Positions 1 through 10,369 of a stretch of 37,311 nt of DNA are shown here, piece after piece; position 1 is the first letter of the stretch; every line of letters begins with the position of its first letter. This stretch comes from Streptomyces exfoliatus. Its GTDB lineage: Bacteria; Actinomycetota; Actinomycetes; Streptomycetales; Streptomycetaceae. The position numbers were made by a program, and so were the translations under genes. Where the stretch lies: assembly GCF_000725545.1 (NCBI RefSeq), contig NZ_KL647056.1, positions 304,387 through 341,697 of the forward strand, given 5' to 3'. Under the pieces are notes generated by a model, which saw only the letters and a program-made list of their open reading frames with translations, was not told the DNA's origin and ran no database searches.

Positions 1-1206
1 GCGGAGGAGATCGTGCGGCGCAAGCCGTCCGACGACGAGCCGCTGTCGGCCCTCGCGTTCAAGATCGCGAGCGACCCGCACCTCGGCAAGCTCACCTTCG
101 TCCGGATCTACTCCGGTCGCCTGGAGGCCGGCACCGCGGTGCTGAACTCCGTCAAGGGCAAGAAGGAGCGCATCGGCAAGATCTACCGCATGCACGCGAA
201 CAAGCGTGAGGAGATCGACTCGGTGGGCGCCGGCGACATCGTCGCCGTCATGGGCCTCAAGCAGACCACCACCGGTGAGACGCTGTGCGACGAGAAGAAC
301 CCGGTCATCCTGGAGTCCATGGACTTCCCGGCGCCGGTCATTCAGGTCGCCATCGAGCCCAAGTCCAAGGGTGACCAGGAGAAGCTGGGTGTCGCCATCC
401 AGCGTCTCGCGGAGGAGGACCCCTCCTTCCAGGTGCACTCGGACGAGGAGACCGGCCAGACCATCATCGGTGGTATGGGCGAGCTTCACCTCGACATCCT
501 CGTCGACCGCATGCGTCGCGAGTTCAAGGTCGAGGCGAACGTCGGCAAGCCGCAGGTCGCGTACCGCGAGACGATCCGCAAGGCCGTCGAGCGACTTGAC
601 TACACCCACAAGAAGCAGACCGGTGGTACCGGTCAGTTCGCCAAGGTGCAGATCGCGATCGAGCCCATCGAGGGCGGCGACGCCTCGTACGAGTTCGTGA
701 ACAAGGTCACCGGTGGCCGCATCCCGAAGGAGTACATCCCTTCGGTCGATGCGGGTGCGCAGGAGGCCATGCAGTTCGGCATCCTGGCCGGCTACGAGAT
801 GACTGGCGTCCGCGTCATCCTTCTCGACGGTGGCTACCACGAGGTCGACTCCTCCGAGCTGGCGTTCAAGATCGCCGGTTCGCAGGCCTTCAAGGAGGCC
901 GCGCGGAAGGCTTCGCCGGTCATCCTCGAGCCCATGATGTCCGTCGAGGTCACCACGCCCGAGGACTACATGGGTGAGGTCATCGGCGACATCAACTCCC
1001 GCCGTGGCCAGATCCAGGCCATGGAGGAGCGCAGCGGCGCTCGCGTCGTGAAGGGCCTCGTGCCCCTCTCGGAGATGTTCGGCTACGTCGGAGACCTCCG
1101 CAGCAAGACCTCGGGTCGCGCAAGCTACTCGATGCAGTTCGACTCCTACGCCGAGGTTCCGCGGAACGTCGCCGAGGAGATCATCGCGAAGGCCAAGGGC
1201 GAGTAA
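1..1206 (+). CDS. fusA: Elongation factor G, 3' part (cut by window start)
   Basis: Translational GTPase that drives ribosomal translocation and, with RRF, ribosome recycling. The frame is open from base 1 and ends at TAA 1204-1206, giving 401 residues of a protein of about 700. The G domain lies outside the window. The visible part starts in domain II ([20 protein letters not shown]) and continues through domains III-V, including [15 protein letters not shown] and the C-terminal [18 protein letters not shown] typical of EF-G. The next gene is tuf, as in the usual str operon (rpsL-rpsG-fusA-tuf). Nothing in the visible part looks abnormal. Identification is secure; only the true start cannot be seen. 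Confidence 0.98.
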   Translation, partial: AEEIVRRKPSDDEPLSALAFKIASDPHLGKLTFVRIYSGRLEAGTAVLNSVKGKKERIGKIYRMHANKREEIDSVGAGDIVAVMGLKQTTTGETLCDEKNPVILESMDFPAPVIQVAIEPKSKGDQEKLGVAIQRLAEEDPSFQVHSDEETGQTIIGGMGELHLDILVDRMRREFKVEANVGKPQVAYRETIRKAVERLDYTHKKQTGGTGQFAKVQIAIEPIEGGDASYEFVNKVTGGRIPKEYIPSVDAGAQEAMQFGILAGYEMTGVRVILLDGGYHEVDSSELAFKIAGSQAFKEAARKASPVILEPMMSVEVTTPEDYMGEVIGDINSRRGQIQAMEERSGARVVKGLVPLSEMFGYVGDLRSKTSGRASYSMQFDSYAEVPRNVAEEIIAKAKGE

Positions 1207-1236
1207 CTCTCCCGAGTTCACGCTTTAGGCTTGACA

Positions 1237-1289
1237 CCAGTCGCCGGGGTTCCGCCCCGGAACCCCGAGGAACGGGCCCCGGCGACTGG
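1237..1289 (+). promoter_or_regulatory. Nested, competing hairpins in the fusA-tuf gap
   Basis: A perfect 13-bp inverted repeat (1237-1249 with 1277-1289) encloses an 8-bp perfect hairpin (1246-1253 with 1259-1266). The two stems share bases 1246-1249, so they cannot both form fully. In Streptomyces the fusA-tuf gap is reported to carry an additional tuf promoter or regulatory signals. Whether this structure is a processing site, an attenuator or a partial terminator is inference. Confidence 0.55.
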
Positions 1290-1356
1290 CATCCCAGCAA
1301 AGATCACCTGGCGCCGATGAAGCAAGGCGTACAGAACCACTCCGCAGGAGGATTCA

Positions 1357-2550
<1,194 letters not shown>

Positions 2551-2587
2551 TCTCTGATCTGACCTGGTAGCTCCACGAGCTGCAGGA

Positions 2588-2619
2588 GAAGGCCCCGCAC
2601 CTTTCGGTGCGGGGCCTTC
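2588..2619 (+). terminator. Intrinsic terminator after tuf
   Basis: A perfect 14-bp stem (2588-2601 with 2606-2619) closes on a TTTC loop and is followed by TCTCG. It lies 37 bp after the tuf stop and just before the stop of the convergent reverse gene at 2639, so it may act in both directions. Confidence 0.9.
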
Positions 2620-2638
2620 TCGCGTCTCACCTGCGTGC

Positions 2639-4621
2639 CTACGGCCGCCAGCTCCAGGGGTGTCCGTCGGCGCCCAGGCCCACCACGGTCGCTCCGTCCG
2701 CCCCCAGGTGCAGCGCGGCCGACACCGCCTCCGGGCCCGTCGTACGGGTACGGAGCCGGCCGCCGGCCCGTACCGTCACCCCGCCGTCGGTGTCGGTGCC
2801 GAGGAGCACCGTCCCGAGCGGCGCCGAACGCGCCGCGACCACGTCCCCGTACCCGTCGAGACGGGCGTCGCCGTCCGGACCGAGCAGCGCCGCCGCCGCC
2901 GGAGCCCGGTGGTACAGCTCGCCGCCCGCGCTCGCCACCGTGGACCCGGAGAGCGGCAGCCCGTCCTCCCGCTCCACCCCGTCCACCCAGTGCCGTACGG
3001 ACTCCCGCCCCGCCGCGTACAGGTGCACCCGGCCCGCCGCGTCCACCGACACGGCCAGACCGTCCTGGACCTCCGCCGTTCCCGGGAGGGCCCGCCACGG
3101 GCCCCAGGCCCCGTCCGCCGCCCGCACCCGCGTCGAGACGCCCTTGTCGGCGTTCCGTACGAAGAGGTGGACCCGGCCGTCGGGGGCCGTGACCGCCACC
3201 GGAGCGCCGATCCGGCGCCCCCGCTCGTCCCGGCGCTCCGGACAGCCGAGTCCCCGCCAGGCGCGGAACGGGCCGCCGGGGGAGCGCTGCTCCAGGAGCA
3301 CCACCTCGCGCCGGTTGGCCCCGCCGTGCCCGTCGAGCGCGGCGAACCGCACCCCGAAGAGCAGCACCCGGCCGTCCGCGAGCATCGCCGAACCGAGCGC
3401 GGGCGCGAGCGGCCCGCCGCCCAGGTCCGTCGGCTCGCTCCAGACCCCGGGAGCCGACTCGCGCCAGCGGACCGCGCGCAGCCCGAGCACCCCGTACGCG
3501 GTGAGTCGCCCGTCCGGTCCTTCGGCGAGCGCCGGGCGGGCGCCGGGCCAGCGGTGGTGCGTGGAGCGGACCCAGCCCTTGTGGTTCGTCAGCGGCCGGT
3601 CGCCACCGACGCCGTAGTCGCCGCAGCCCGCTGGGTTCCCGCACTGCCAGGAGGGATCACCGCCGTACGGGACGAGGCGCGCGGCCTTCTCCTCCAGGAC
3701 CGCGGGAGGCAGGTTCTTCGGCCAGTGCCGGTTGTAGTAGCCGCGGAAGGCCTTCGCCGTGAACGCCGGTATCGGTTCGCCGTCCCGGACCGCGTCCGAC
3801 ACCCAGCGGCACAGCGCGGCCCAGGTGAAGCAGCCGACCGCCGTGTGGTCGCCGTGGTCCGAGTACCCCGGCTGCTCGGAGTTCCGCCGCCGGGTGGCCT
3901 CGTCGCCGTGCTGGACGTCCGGGTCCGGGTCCAGGGTGTGCACCACCGTGGGCCGGTAGCGGCTCAGCAGCCCGACGAGGGCGCCGACCAGCTGGTCGTA
4001 GTCGTAGGTGTCGGCGCGGGTGACGGGGGAGCCGGCCGACAGATGGGTCCGCAGTTCGAGGGCCCGGTCGTCCCAGAGCGCGGGCAGCGCCATGTACCGG
4101 CGGGAGGTGTGCATCGGCAGGTTGAGGAAGACCAGCTCGATCCGGCGGCCGCCGTGCGTGAGCGTGTCGACCTCGGCACGCCGGCCGCCCGGCAGCGTCA
4201 GCGTCTCCCGCCGCCAGGACGTGAACACCGGAAGCCCGAGCGCCACGGCGTACGACTGGCGCAGGCCCTGGTGGCGGGCCGCCGAGTAGGCCGCCCGGTC
4301 CGGCGGAGTCTCCGGCATCCCGGCGATCCGGTTCCGGCCGGTGTGCTCGCCCGCAGTCACGTACACGGAGACGAGGGGGACCCCCGCGTCGAGCAGCCGC
4401 TGCGTGTCCGGGTTCATGAAGTACAGGTCGTCGTCCGGATGCGCGGAGAACTGCAGCACCAGCGCCCGCCGGGTCCGCGCGTCCGCGATCGGCTTCCCCG
4501 GCGCCGGATCCGCCGTCGGGGTGGCCCGGCGCGGCTCCGGTACGGAGCACCCGGCGGCGGCCGTCGTGGCGGCGAGGGCGGCGGCGAGAACCGCTCGCCG
4601 GCGGGGTGGGGTGGGCTGCAC
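2639..4621 (-). CDS. PIG-L family deacetylase lipoprotein with propeller-like C-terminal half
   Basis: A 660-residue exported protein. Residues 1-25 form a lipoprotein signal with an RRR start (possibly Tat) and lipobox AAGC, Cys25. The PIG-L/LmbE zinc motif AHPDDD is at 60-65, and [10 protein letters not shown] further on supplies the later His residues. PIG-L enzymes remove N-acetyl groups from sugars such as GlcNAc conjugates. From about residue 345 the sequence has repeated PDGR-type strands (for example [36 protein letters not shown]), which suggests a beta-propeller or lectin-like domain. The start is GTG at 4621 with GAAGGA upstream. It is convergent to tuf and divergent from the DGPF gene. 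The substrate is unknown; a cell-surface glycan is my inference. Confidence 0.85.
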   Translation of the reverse strand: MQPTPPRRRAVLAAALAATTAAAGCSVPEPRRATPTADPAPGKPIADARTRRALVLQFSAHPDDDLYFMNPDTQRLLDAGVPLVSVYVTAGEHTGRNRIAGMPETPPDRAAYSAARHQGLRQSYAVALGLPVFTSWRRETLTLPGGRRAEVDTLTHGGRRIELVFLNLPMHTSRRYMALPALWDDRALELRTHLSAGSPVTRADTYDYDQLVGALVGLLSRYRPTVVHTLDPDPDVQHGDEATRRRNSEQPGYSDHGDHTAVGCFTWAALCRWVSDAVRDGEPIPAFTAKAFRGYYNRHWPKNLPPAVLEEKAARLVPYGGDPSWQCGNPAGCGDYGVGGDRPLTNHKGWVRSTHHRWPGARPALAEGPDGRLTAYGVLGLRAVRWRESAPGVWSEPTDLGGGPLAPALGSAMLADGRVLLFGVRFAALDGHGGANRREVVLLEQRSPGGPFRAWRGLGCPERRDERGRRIGAPVAVTAPDGRVHLFVRNADKGVSTRVRAADGAWGPWRALPGTAEVQDGLAVSVDAAGRVHLYAAGRESVRHWVDGVEREDGLPLSGSTVASAGGELYHRAPAAAALLGPDGDARLDGYGDVVAARSAPLGTVLLGTDTDGGVTVRAGGRLRTRTTGPEAVSAALHLGADGATVVGLGADGHPWSWRP

Positions 4622-4726
4622 GTGCGGGTCCTTCGCTCAGGGGTCGCCTGGAAGACGGCTCCGCGGGCGAAGAGGTTGTGCCGTGCCGACGCCGGGAGAA
4701 AAAGTTCGGAGAATCCCGCGCAGCGA

Positions 4727-4753
4727 TGTCGAAGCGGCGATCATGGCTCCGAC
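4727..4753 (+). promoter_or_regulatory. Probable ECF42-type promoter
   Basis: TGTCGA at 4727-4732, a 17-bp spacer and CGAC at 4750-4753 match the ECF42 consensus as I know it (TGTCGA at -35, CG(A/T)C at -10). It lies 52 bp before the DGPF gene, whose downstream partner encodes an ECF42-like sigma factor. That is the position expected for autoregulation by that sigma factor, which is inferred here. Confidence 0.7.
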
Positions 4754-4805
4754 CCAGGGGTGAAAGCGCGCCACGGGGGCGCGCGGGACGGGGAGGACAC
4801 CCGAG

Positions 4806-5168
4806 ATGAAGTACGTCGCGATGATCTACGGCAACCAGGCCAAGTGGGACTCCTTCCCCGCCGAGGCCTGGCCCGAGGCGATAGCCAAGCAGGAGGCCTT
4901 CAACCGGAAGTACCGCGAGAGCGGCGAGCTGGTCGGCGCGTACGGGCTCGCCGACGCCGCCGCCGCCCAGCTGGTCCGCCGCGAGGGCGGCGCCCCCGCG
5001 GTCACCGACGGCCCGTACCTGGAGACCAAGGAGTACCTGGCCAGCTTCTACCTGCTCGACTGCGACAGCCTGGAGCGCGCCCAGCAGATCGCCGCCGACA
5101 TGCCGTTCGCGGACGTCGACCCCGTCGAGCTGTGGCCGGTCCTGCACGAGTCCGCGGCGGACGTGTGA
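4806..5168 (+). CDS. DGPF (YCII-related) protein, partner of the ECF42 sigma factor
   Basis: A 120-residue protein of the YCII/DGPF family. It opens with MKYVAMIYGNQ and carries the signature region TDGPYLETKEYLASFYLLDC, with Tyr where many members have Phe. DGPF proteins are the usual genomic partners and targets of ECF42 sigma factors; their biochemical role is not established. The start is ATG 4806 with GGGGAGGA upstream at about 4789-4796. Its TGA (5166-5168) overlaps the GTG of the sigma gene, so the two are translationally coupled. The gene follows the ECF42-type promoter at 4727-4753. Confidence 0.9.
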   Translation: MKYVAMIYGNQAKWDSFPAEAWPEAIAKQEAFNRKYRESGELVGAYGLADAAAAQLVRREGGAPAVTDGPYLETKEYLASFYLLDCDSLERAQQIAADMPFADVDPVELWPVLHESAADV

Positions 5169-6406
5169 CCGGCACGCACGAGATCGAGGACCTGCTGCGC
5201 ACGTGTGCGCCGCAGGTCCTCGGCGCGCTCGTACGGCGGTACGGCGCCTTCGACGTCTGCGAGGACGCCGTCCAGGAGGCCCTGATGGCCGCCGCGGAGC
5301 AGTGGCCCCGGCAGGGCGTCCCCGACAACCCGCGCGGATGGCTGGTGACCGTCGCCGCCCGCCGGTACGTCGATCTGGTCCGCAGCGAGGCCGCGCGCAG
5401 GCGCCGCGAGGACGCCGTGGCCCTCGCGACCCCGGACTCGGCGCTGCTCGCACGCGCTGCGGACGACACCCCGGACACCGACCGGGACGACTCGCTGTCG
5501 CTGCTCTTCCTCTGCTGCCACCCGGACCTGTCGCCGCCCAGCCGGATCGCGCTCACCCTGCGCGCCGTGGGCGGCCTCACCACCGCGCAGATCGCCGCCG
5601 CCTTCCTCGTACCCGAGTCGACCATGGCGCAGCGGATCAGCCGGGCCAAGCAGACGATCAGGGCGGCCGGCGGCTCGTTCGCGCTGCCCGAGGGCGAGGA
5701 CCGCACGGCCCGCCTCGCCGACGTACGGCACGTGCTCTACCTGATCTTCAACGAGGGCTATACGACCAGCGGCGGGGACGCATTGGTCGCGCCGGAGCTG
5801 TCCACCGAGGCGATCCGGCTCGCGCGGCTGCTCCACCGGCTGCTGCCGGAGGACACCGAGACGGCGGGCCTGCTCGCCCTGATGCTGCTCACCGACGCCC
5901 GCAGGCCGGCCCGCACGGGCCCGCACGGCGAGCTGGTGCCGCTCGCGGAGCAGGACCGGGGGCGCTGGGACGCCGGGCTCGTCACGGAGGGCGTCGAGCT
6001 GATCAGCCGTACCCTGCCCCGCGGCCAGGTCGGCCCCTACCAGCTGCAGGCGGCCATCGCGGCCGTCCACGACGAGGCGGAGTCCGCGGAGGCCACCGAC
6101 TGGCCGCAGATCCTCGCCCTCTACGAGCTCCTGGAGCGGACCGGGGCGAACCCCGTGATCACCCTCAACCGGGCGGTGGCCGTGGCGATGGTCCACGGAC
6201 CCGGGGCCGGTCTGGCCCTCCTGGACGAGCTGGCGGCGGACAAGCGCACGGCCGGGTACCACCGGCTCCTCGCCACCCGGGCCCATCTGCTCGAACTCCT
6301 CGGCGAGAAGGAGGCGGCGGCCGTCGCCTACCGGGAGGCGGCCCGCCGGACGACCAGCGCCCCCGAACGCCGTCATCTCACGGAGCGCGCACGGCGCTTG
6401 GGGTGA
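5165..6406 (+). CDS. ECF42-like RNA polymerase sigma factor with C-terminal extension
   Basis: A 413-residue sigma factor. The GTG at 5165 overlaps the preceding stop (GTGA). The sigma-2 region covers about residues 5-75 (YGAFDVCEDAVQEALMAA, RGWLVTVAARRYVDLVR) and sigma-4 about 115-165 (LRAVGGLTTAQIAAAFLVPE, then MAQRISRAKQTIR). A roughly 240-residue TPR-like extension follows, with LIFNEGYTTSGG and LNRAVAVAMVHGPGAGLALL. This long tail and the DGPF partner are hallmarks of ECF42. There is no anti-sigma gene next to it, as expected for this group. The signal sensed is unknown. A hairpin at 6415-6434 closes the two-gene operon. Confidence 0.92.
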   Translation: MTGTHEIEDLLRTCAPQVLGALVRRYGAFDVCEDAVQEALMAAAEQWPRQGVPDNPRGWLVTVAARRYVDLVRSEAARRRREDAVALATPDSALLARAADDTPDTDRDDSLSLLFLCCHPDLSPPSRIALTLRAVGGLTTAQIAAAFLVPESTMAQRISRAKQTIRAAGGSFALPEGEDRTARLADVRHVLYLIFNEGYTTSGGDALVAPELSTEAIRLARLLHRLLPEDTETAGLLALMLLTDARRPARTGPHGELVPLAEQDRGRWDAGLVTEGVELISRTLPRGQVGPYQLQAAIAAVHDEAESAEATDWPQILALYELLERTGANPVITLNRAVAVAMVHGPGAGLALLDELAADKRTAGYHRLLATRAHLLELLGEKEAAAVAYREAARRTTSAPERRHLTERARRLG

Positions 6407-6414
6407 ACCGGGAG

Positions 6415-6434
6415 GGTCCGCCGTCCGGCGGACC
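6415..6434 (+). terminator. Hairpin terminator after the sigma gene
   Basis: A perfect 9-bp stem (6415-6423 with 6426-6434) with a very tight loop lies eight bases after the sigma stop. There is no T run, which is common for terminators in this group. Confidence 0.65.
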
Positions 6435-6499
6435 ACGACCCGGCGCTCGCGCCCCGGCGCATGGCCGTACGTGACGTGGGGTACAGTCTCCGGTTCCGA

Positions 6500-6530
6500 T
6501 TGGCGGCGGCATGGCCCGGTGTGGCAGACT
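6500..6530 (+). promoter_or_regulatory. Candidate promoter of the S10 operon
   Basis: TTGGCG (6500-6505), a 19-bp spacer and CAGACT (6525-6530) resemble a housekeeping promoter. It would give an rpsJ leader of about 325 nt. The spacer is one base longer than ideal. The alternative TACAGT at about 6482-6487 has no good -35. Confidence 0.5.
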
Positions 6531-6536
6531 GTCGGG

Positions 6537-6861
6537 GTTGCTCGGTTGAGTGCCGATGCTGCGCGCCTCCCGTCGGGAGGACTGGAAGCGAGTCCCACAG
6601 TACTCGTCGCTCCTTTTCAGGGGCGGACGTACGGGAATCTTCTGGGAAGCGTCAGCGGGGTACCGGCCAGGCACCCGGTGGGTGTTTAGCCCCCGGCCGG
6701 CGGTCATGGCGACCGCGCCCCCTTGGTTGGGAAATCCTCAGGGATTTCTGCGTAGAGGGAGCGCGACACGCCCGACCGCGTGGGTCGGAGACAGACCGCG
6801 CTGTTCACAGCACAGCCGATCGGGTTCCAGAGCGTTACGAGACAAAGGACTACTAGTAGCC
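6537..6861 (+). promoter_or_regulatory. Long structured leader of rpsJ
   Basis: This gene-free stretch of about 325 bp holds several short hairpins. Examples are CCTCCC-GTC-GGGAGG at 6566-6580 and GAAATCC/GGATTTC at 6731-6748. S10-operon leaders in other bacteria bind L4 for feedback control. The same role here is inference; I do not recognise the E. coli structure. An apparent in-frame N-terminal extension of rpsJ through this stretch is not credible as protein. Confidence 0.4.
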
Positions 6862-7170
6862 ATGGCGGGACAGAAGATCCGCATCCGGCTCAAGGCCTAC
6901 GACCACGAGGTCATCGACTCCTCGGCGAAGAAGATCGTCGAGACGGTGACCCGCACTGGTGCGTCGGTCGCAGGCCCGGTGCCGCTGCCCACTGAGAAGA
7001 ACGTGTACTGCGTCATCAAGTCGCCGCACAAGTACAAGGACTCGCGCGAGCACTTCGAGATGCGCACGCACAAGCGCCTCATCGACATCCTCGACCCCAC
7101 GCCGAAGACGGTTGACTCGCTCATGCGTCTCGACCTCCCGGCGGGCGTTGACATCGAGATCAAGCTCTGA
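6862..7170 (+). CDS. rpsJ: 30S ribosomal protein S10
   Basis: A 102-residue S10 (NusE), part of the 30S head and a partner of NusB/NusG in antitermination. It starts [20 protein letters not shown] and ends [10 protein letters not shown], the usual length for actinobacteria. The start is ATG 6862 inside CCATGG. AAAGGA lies rather far upstream (about 13 bases), so translation may depend on leader folding. It is the first gene of the S10 operon; rplC follows after 11 bp. Confidence 0.98.
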   Translation: MAGQKIRIRLKAYDHEVIDSSAKKIVETVTRTGASVAGPVPLPTEKNVYCVIKSPHKYKDSREHFEMRTHKRLIDILDPTPKTVDSLMRLDLPAGVDIEIKL

Positions 7171-7181
7171 GGGCGCGCGAG

Positions 7182-7826
7182 ATGGCTAAGAACATCAAGG
7201 GCATCCTGGGCGAGAAGCTCGGCATGACGCAGGTCTGGGACGAGAACAACCGGGTCGTCCCGGTGACCGTCGTCAAGGCCGGCCCCAATGTCGTGACCCA
7301 GGTGCGTACGAACGACGTCGACGGCTACGAGTCGGTCCAGATCGCCTTCGGCGAGATCGACCCTCGCAAGGTGAACAAGCCCCTCAAGGGTCACTTCGCC
7401 AAGGCCGACGTCACCCCGCGCCGCCACCTGGTGGAGCTCCGCACCGCTGACGCCTCCGAGTACACGCTCGGCCAGGAGATCACCGCCGAGCTCTTCGAGG
7501 CCGGCGTGAAGGTCGACGTCACCGGCAAGAGCAAGGGCAAGGGCTTCGCCGGTGTCATGAAGCGCCACAACTTCCGTGGTGGCAAGGCGTCGCACGGTGC
7601 CCACCGCGTGCACCGCAAGCCCGGTTCCATCGGTGGCTGTGCCACCCCGGGCCGTGTCTTCAAGGGCATGAAGATGGCTGGTCGCATGGGCAACGAGCGT
7701 GTGACCACCCAGAACCTGACCGTCCACGCCGTTGACGCCGAGAAGGGTCTGCTGCTCATCAAGGGCGCCGTCCCCGGCCCCAACGGTGGCCTCGTCCTGG
7801 TCCGCACCGCGGCCAAGGGGGTTTGA
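7182..7826 (+). CDS. rplC: 50S ribosomal protein L3
   Basis: A 214-residue L3, an early 23S rRNA assembly protein whose long loop approaches the peptidyl transferase centre. It has the N-terminal [14 protein letters not shown] signature and the [20 protein letters not shown] loop. The ATG is at 7182. The stop TGA (7824-7826) is part of the GAGGA ribosome-binding site for rplD, so the genes are tightly linked. Nothing unusual. Confidence 0.98.
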   Translation: MAKNIKGILGEKLGMTQVWDENNRVVPVTVVKAGPNVVTQVRTNDVDGYESVQIAFGEIDPRKVNKPLKGHFAKADVTPRRHLVELRTADASEYTLGQEITAELFEAGVKVDVTGKSKGKGFAGVMKRHNFRGGKASHGAHRVHRKPGSIGGCATPGRVFKGMKMAGRMGNERVTTQNLTVHAVDAEKGLLLIKGAVPGPNGGLVLVRTAAKGV

Positions 7827-7833
7827 GGAACCG

Positions 7834-8484
7834 ATGAGCACCATTGACATCCTTTCGCCGGCAGGCGACAAGGCCGGGACCGTCGAACTCCCCTCGGAGA
7901 TCTTCGGCGCGAAGGTCAGCATCCCGCTGATCCACCAGGTCGTCGTCGCGCAGCTGGCAGCGGCCCGTCAGGGCACGCACAAGACCAAGACCCGTGGCGA
8001 AGTCCGCGGTGGTGGCAAGAAGCCTTACCGCCAGAAGGGCACCGGCCGCGCCCGTCAGGGTTCGACCCGCGCCCCGCAGTTCGCCGGTGGTGGCGTCGTC
8101 CACGGCCCGCAGCCGCGTGACTACTCGCAGCGGACCCCGAAGAAGATGAAGGCCGCCGCCCTCCGCGGTGCCCTCTCGGACCGGGCGAACCACTCCCGCA
8201 TCCACGTCGTCACCGGCGTGGTCGAGGGCGAGGTCTCCACCAAGGCCGCGAAGACGCTGTTCGGCAAGATCTCGGAGCGCAAGAACCTGCTCCTGGTCGT
8301 CGAGCGCTCCGACGAGGCCGCGTGGCTGTCCGCTCGTAACCTGCCCCAGGTGCACATCCTGGAGCCGGGCCAGCTCAACACGTACGACGTGATCGTCTCC
8401 GACGACGTGGTCTTCACGCAGGCCGCCCTCGAGTCCTTCGTGTCTGGCCCCCAGACCGCTGAGACCGAAGGGAGCGACGCCTGA
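7834..8484 (+). CDS. rplD: 50S ribosomal protein L4
   Basis: A 216-residue L4 that lines the peptide exit tunnel. The extended loop is visible as [20 protein letters not shown]. The start is ATG 7834 ([15 protein letters not shown]), seven bases after the rplC stop. Earlier in-frame codons lie inside rplC and are rejected. L4 is the feedback regulator of this operon in E. coli; that is not shown here. The stop overlaps the rplW ATG by one base. Confidence 0.98.
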   Translation: MSTIDILSPAGDKAGTVELPSEIFGAKVSIPLIHQVVVAQLAAARQGTHKTKTRGEVRGGGKKPYRQKGTGRARQGSTRAPQFAGGGVVHGPQPRDYSQRTPKKMKAAALRGALSDRANHSRIHVVTGVVEGEVSTKAAKTLFGKISERKNLLLVVERSDEAAWLSARNLPQVHILEPGQLNTYDVIVSDDVVFTQAALESFVSGPQTAETEGSDA

Positions 8485-8807
8485 TGACTGAGGCCGTCGT
8501 CACCAGCAAGACCTTCTCGGACCCGCGCGACATTCTCGTCAAGCCGGTTGTCTCGGAGAAGAGCTACGCCCTGCTGGACGAGAACAAGTACACGTTCATC
8601 GTCGCGCCTGGCTCCAACAAGACCCAGATCAAGCAGGCCGTCGAGGCGGTCTTCTCGGTCAAGGTCACCGGGGTCAACACGATCAACCGCCAGGGCAAGC
8701 GCAAGCGCACCAAGGCCGGATTCGGTAAGCGCAAGGACACCAAGCGCGCCATCGTGACCCTTGCCGAGGGCAACCGTATCGACATCTTCGGCGGTCCGAC
8801 CGCCTAA
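8484..8807 (+). CDS. rplW: 50S ribosomal protein L23
   Basis: A 107-residue L23 at the exit-tunnel rim, the docking site for trigger factor and SRP. Typical sequence is [20 protein letters not shown] and the loop [20 protein letters not shown] 8484 overlaps the rplD stop (TGATG). A 40-bp gap with a small hairpin (8821-8836) precedes rplB. Confidence 0.98.
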   Translation: MTEAVVTSKTFSDPRDILVKPVVSEKSYALLDENKYTFIVAPGSNKTQIKQAVEAVFSVKVTGVNTINRQGKRKRTKAGFGKRKDTKRAIVTLAEGNRIDIFGGPTA

Positions 8808-8847
8808 CGGCGGTCTGGATCGTCCGGAATCGGACGAGGACTGAGAA

Positions 8848-9684
8848 ATGGGAATCCGCAAGTACAAGCCGACTACGCCGGGCCGCCGTGGCTCCTCCGT
8901 AGCCGACTTCGTCGAGATCACGCGGTCCACGCCGGAGAAGTCGCTGGTCCGCCCCCTGCACAGCAAGGGCGGCCGTAACAACACCGGTCGGATCACGGTT
9001 CGACACCAGGGTGGCGGCCACAAGCGCGCCTACCGCGTGATCGACTTCCGTCGTCACGACAAGGACGGCGTGCCGGCCAAGGTCGCTCACATCGAGTACG
9101 ACCCCAACCGCACCGCGCGCATCGCGCTGCTCCACTACGTGGACGGCGAGAAGCGCTACATCATCGCCCCCAAGGGTCTGACGCAGGGTGACCGCGTCGA
9201 GAACGGCCCCGGCGCTGACATCAAGCCCGGCAACAACCTGGCGCTCCGCAACATCCCGGTCGGTACCACGATCCACGCGATCGAGATCCGTCCCGGTGGC
9301 GGCGCCAAGTTCGCGCGCTCCGCTGGTGCCTCCGTGCAGCTGCTGGCGAAGGAGGGCACGATGGCCCACCTTCGTATGCCGTCCGGTGAGATCCGTCTCG
9401 TCGACGCCCGCTGCCGCGCCACCATCGGCGAGGTCGGCAACGCCGAGCAGTCGAACATCAACTGGGGCAAGGCCGGCCGTAAGCGTTGGCTGGGCGTTCG
9501 CCCGACCGTCCGCGGTGTGGCGATGAACCCGGTGGACCACCCGCACGGTGGTGGTGAGGGTAAGACCTCCGGTGGTCGCCACCCGGTCTCCCCGTGGGGT
9601 CAGAAGGAGGGTCGTACTCGCTCGCCGAAGAAGGCTTCGAGCAAGTACATCGTCCGCCGCCGCAAGACGAACAAGAAGCGCTAG
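8848..9684 (+). CDS. rplB: 50S ribosomal protein L2
   Basis: A 278-residue L2, needed for subunit joining and peptidyl transferase activity. It starts [15 protein letters not shown] and contains [20 protein letters not shown], which includes the conserved His near the peptidyl transferase centre, and ends in a basic tail. ATG 8848 is preceded by GAGGA. The stop TAG overlaps the AGGAG of rpsS. Confidence 0.98.
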   Translation: MGIRKYKPTTPGRRGSSVADFVEITRSTPEKSLVRPLHSKGGRNNTGRITVRHQGGGHKRAYRVIDFRRHDKDGVPAKVAHIEYDPNRTARIALLHYVDGEKRYIIAPKGLTQGDRVENGPGADIKPGNNLALRNIPVGTTIHAIEIRPGGGAKFARSAGASVQLLAKEGTMAHLRMPSGEIRLVDARCRATIGEVGNAEQSNINWGKAGRKRWLGVRPTVRGVAMNPVDHPHGGGEGKTSGGRHPVSPWGQKEGRTRSPKKASSKYIVRRRKTNKKR

Positions 9685-9696
9685 GAGCGGGTTTAG

Positions 9697-9978
9697 ATGC
9701 CGCGCAGTCTCAAGAAGGGACCCTTCGTCGACGGACACCTCGTAAAGAAGGTGGACGTACAGAACGAAGCCGGTACCAAGAACGTCATCAAGACCTGGTC
9801 CCGTCGCTCGATGATCATCCCGGCCATGCTCGGCCACACGATCGCGGTGCACAACGGCAAGACCCACATCCCGGTGTTTGTCACCGAGTCGATGGTCGGC
9901 CACAAGCTCGGCGAGTTCTCGCCGACGCGCACCTTCCGGGGTCACGTGAAGGACGACCGGAAGTCGAAGCGCCGCTAG
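9697..9978 (+). CDS. rpsS: 30S ribosomal protein S19
   Basis: A 93-residue S19 of the 30S head, which contacts the A-site tRNA region. It starts [20 protein letters not shown] and contains [23 protein letters not shown] 9697 lies 12 bp after rplB; the AGGAG ribosome-binding site spans the rplB stop. Length and motifs are normal. Confidence 0.98.
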   Translation: MPRSLKKGPFVDGHLVKKVDVQNEAGTKNVIKTWSRRSMIIPAMLGHTIAVHNGKTHIPVFVTESMVGHKLGEFSPTRTFRGHVKDDRKSKRR

Positions 9979-10021
9979 TAGCGGGGTGGAATCGACCATG
10001 ACAGACACTGGAAGGACAACC

Positions 10022-10369
10022 ATGGAAGCCAGGGCCCAGGCGCGGTACATCCGCGTCACGCCCATGAAGGCCCGCCGCGTGGTGGACCTTATCCGTGGCA
10101 TGGACGCCACGGAGGCTCAGGCGGTCCTGCGTTTCGCCCCGCAGGCCGCGAGCGTGCCGGTTGGCAAGGTGCTGGACAGCGCCATCGCCAACGCTGCACA
10201 CAACTACGACCACACTGACGCCTCTTCGCTGGTCATCAGCGAGGCGTACGTGGATGAGGGCCCGACCCTGAAGCGGTTCCGTCCGCGTGCTCAGGGCCGT
10301 GCCTACCGGATCCGTAAGCGGACCAGCCACATCACCGTGGTCGTCAGCAGCAAGGAAGGAACCCGGTAA
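10022..10369 (+). CDS. rplV: 50S ribosomal protein L22
   Basis: A 115-residue L22 of the exit tunnel. It starts [21 protein letters not shown] chose ATG 10022, which has GGAAGG seven bases upstream. In-frame ATGs at 9986 and 9998 would add 8-12 residues not usual for L22 and have poorer ribosome-binding sites. The TAA overlaps the rpsC ATG (TAATG), which implies translational coupling. Confidence 0.97.
   Translation: MEARAQARYIRVTPMKARRVVDLIRGMDATEAQAVLRFAPQAASVPVGKVLDSAIANAAHNYDHTDASSLVISEAYVDEGPTLKRFRPRAQGRAYRIRKRTSHITVVVSSKEGTR

Noticed and set aside
1231..1236. Perfect TTGACA in the fusA-tuf gap
   Set aside because: No -10 lies 16-19 bp downstream; that position is inside the hairpin.
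2660..6406. A single 1248-codon forward frame
   Set aside because: Its first two thirds run antisense to the PIG-L gene and across the DGPF gene. Only the part from 5165 is a real protein, the sigma factor.
6550..6861. N-terminal extension of rpsJ by about 100 codons
   Set aside because: S10 is about 102 residues and the extension covers a structured leader with no ribosomal-protein similarity.
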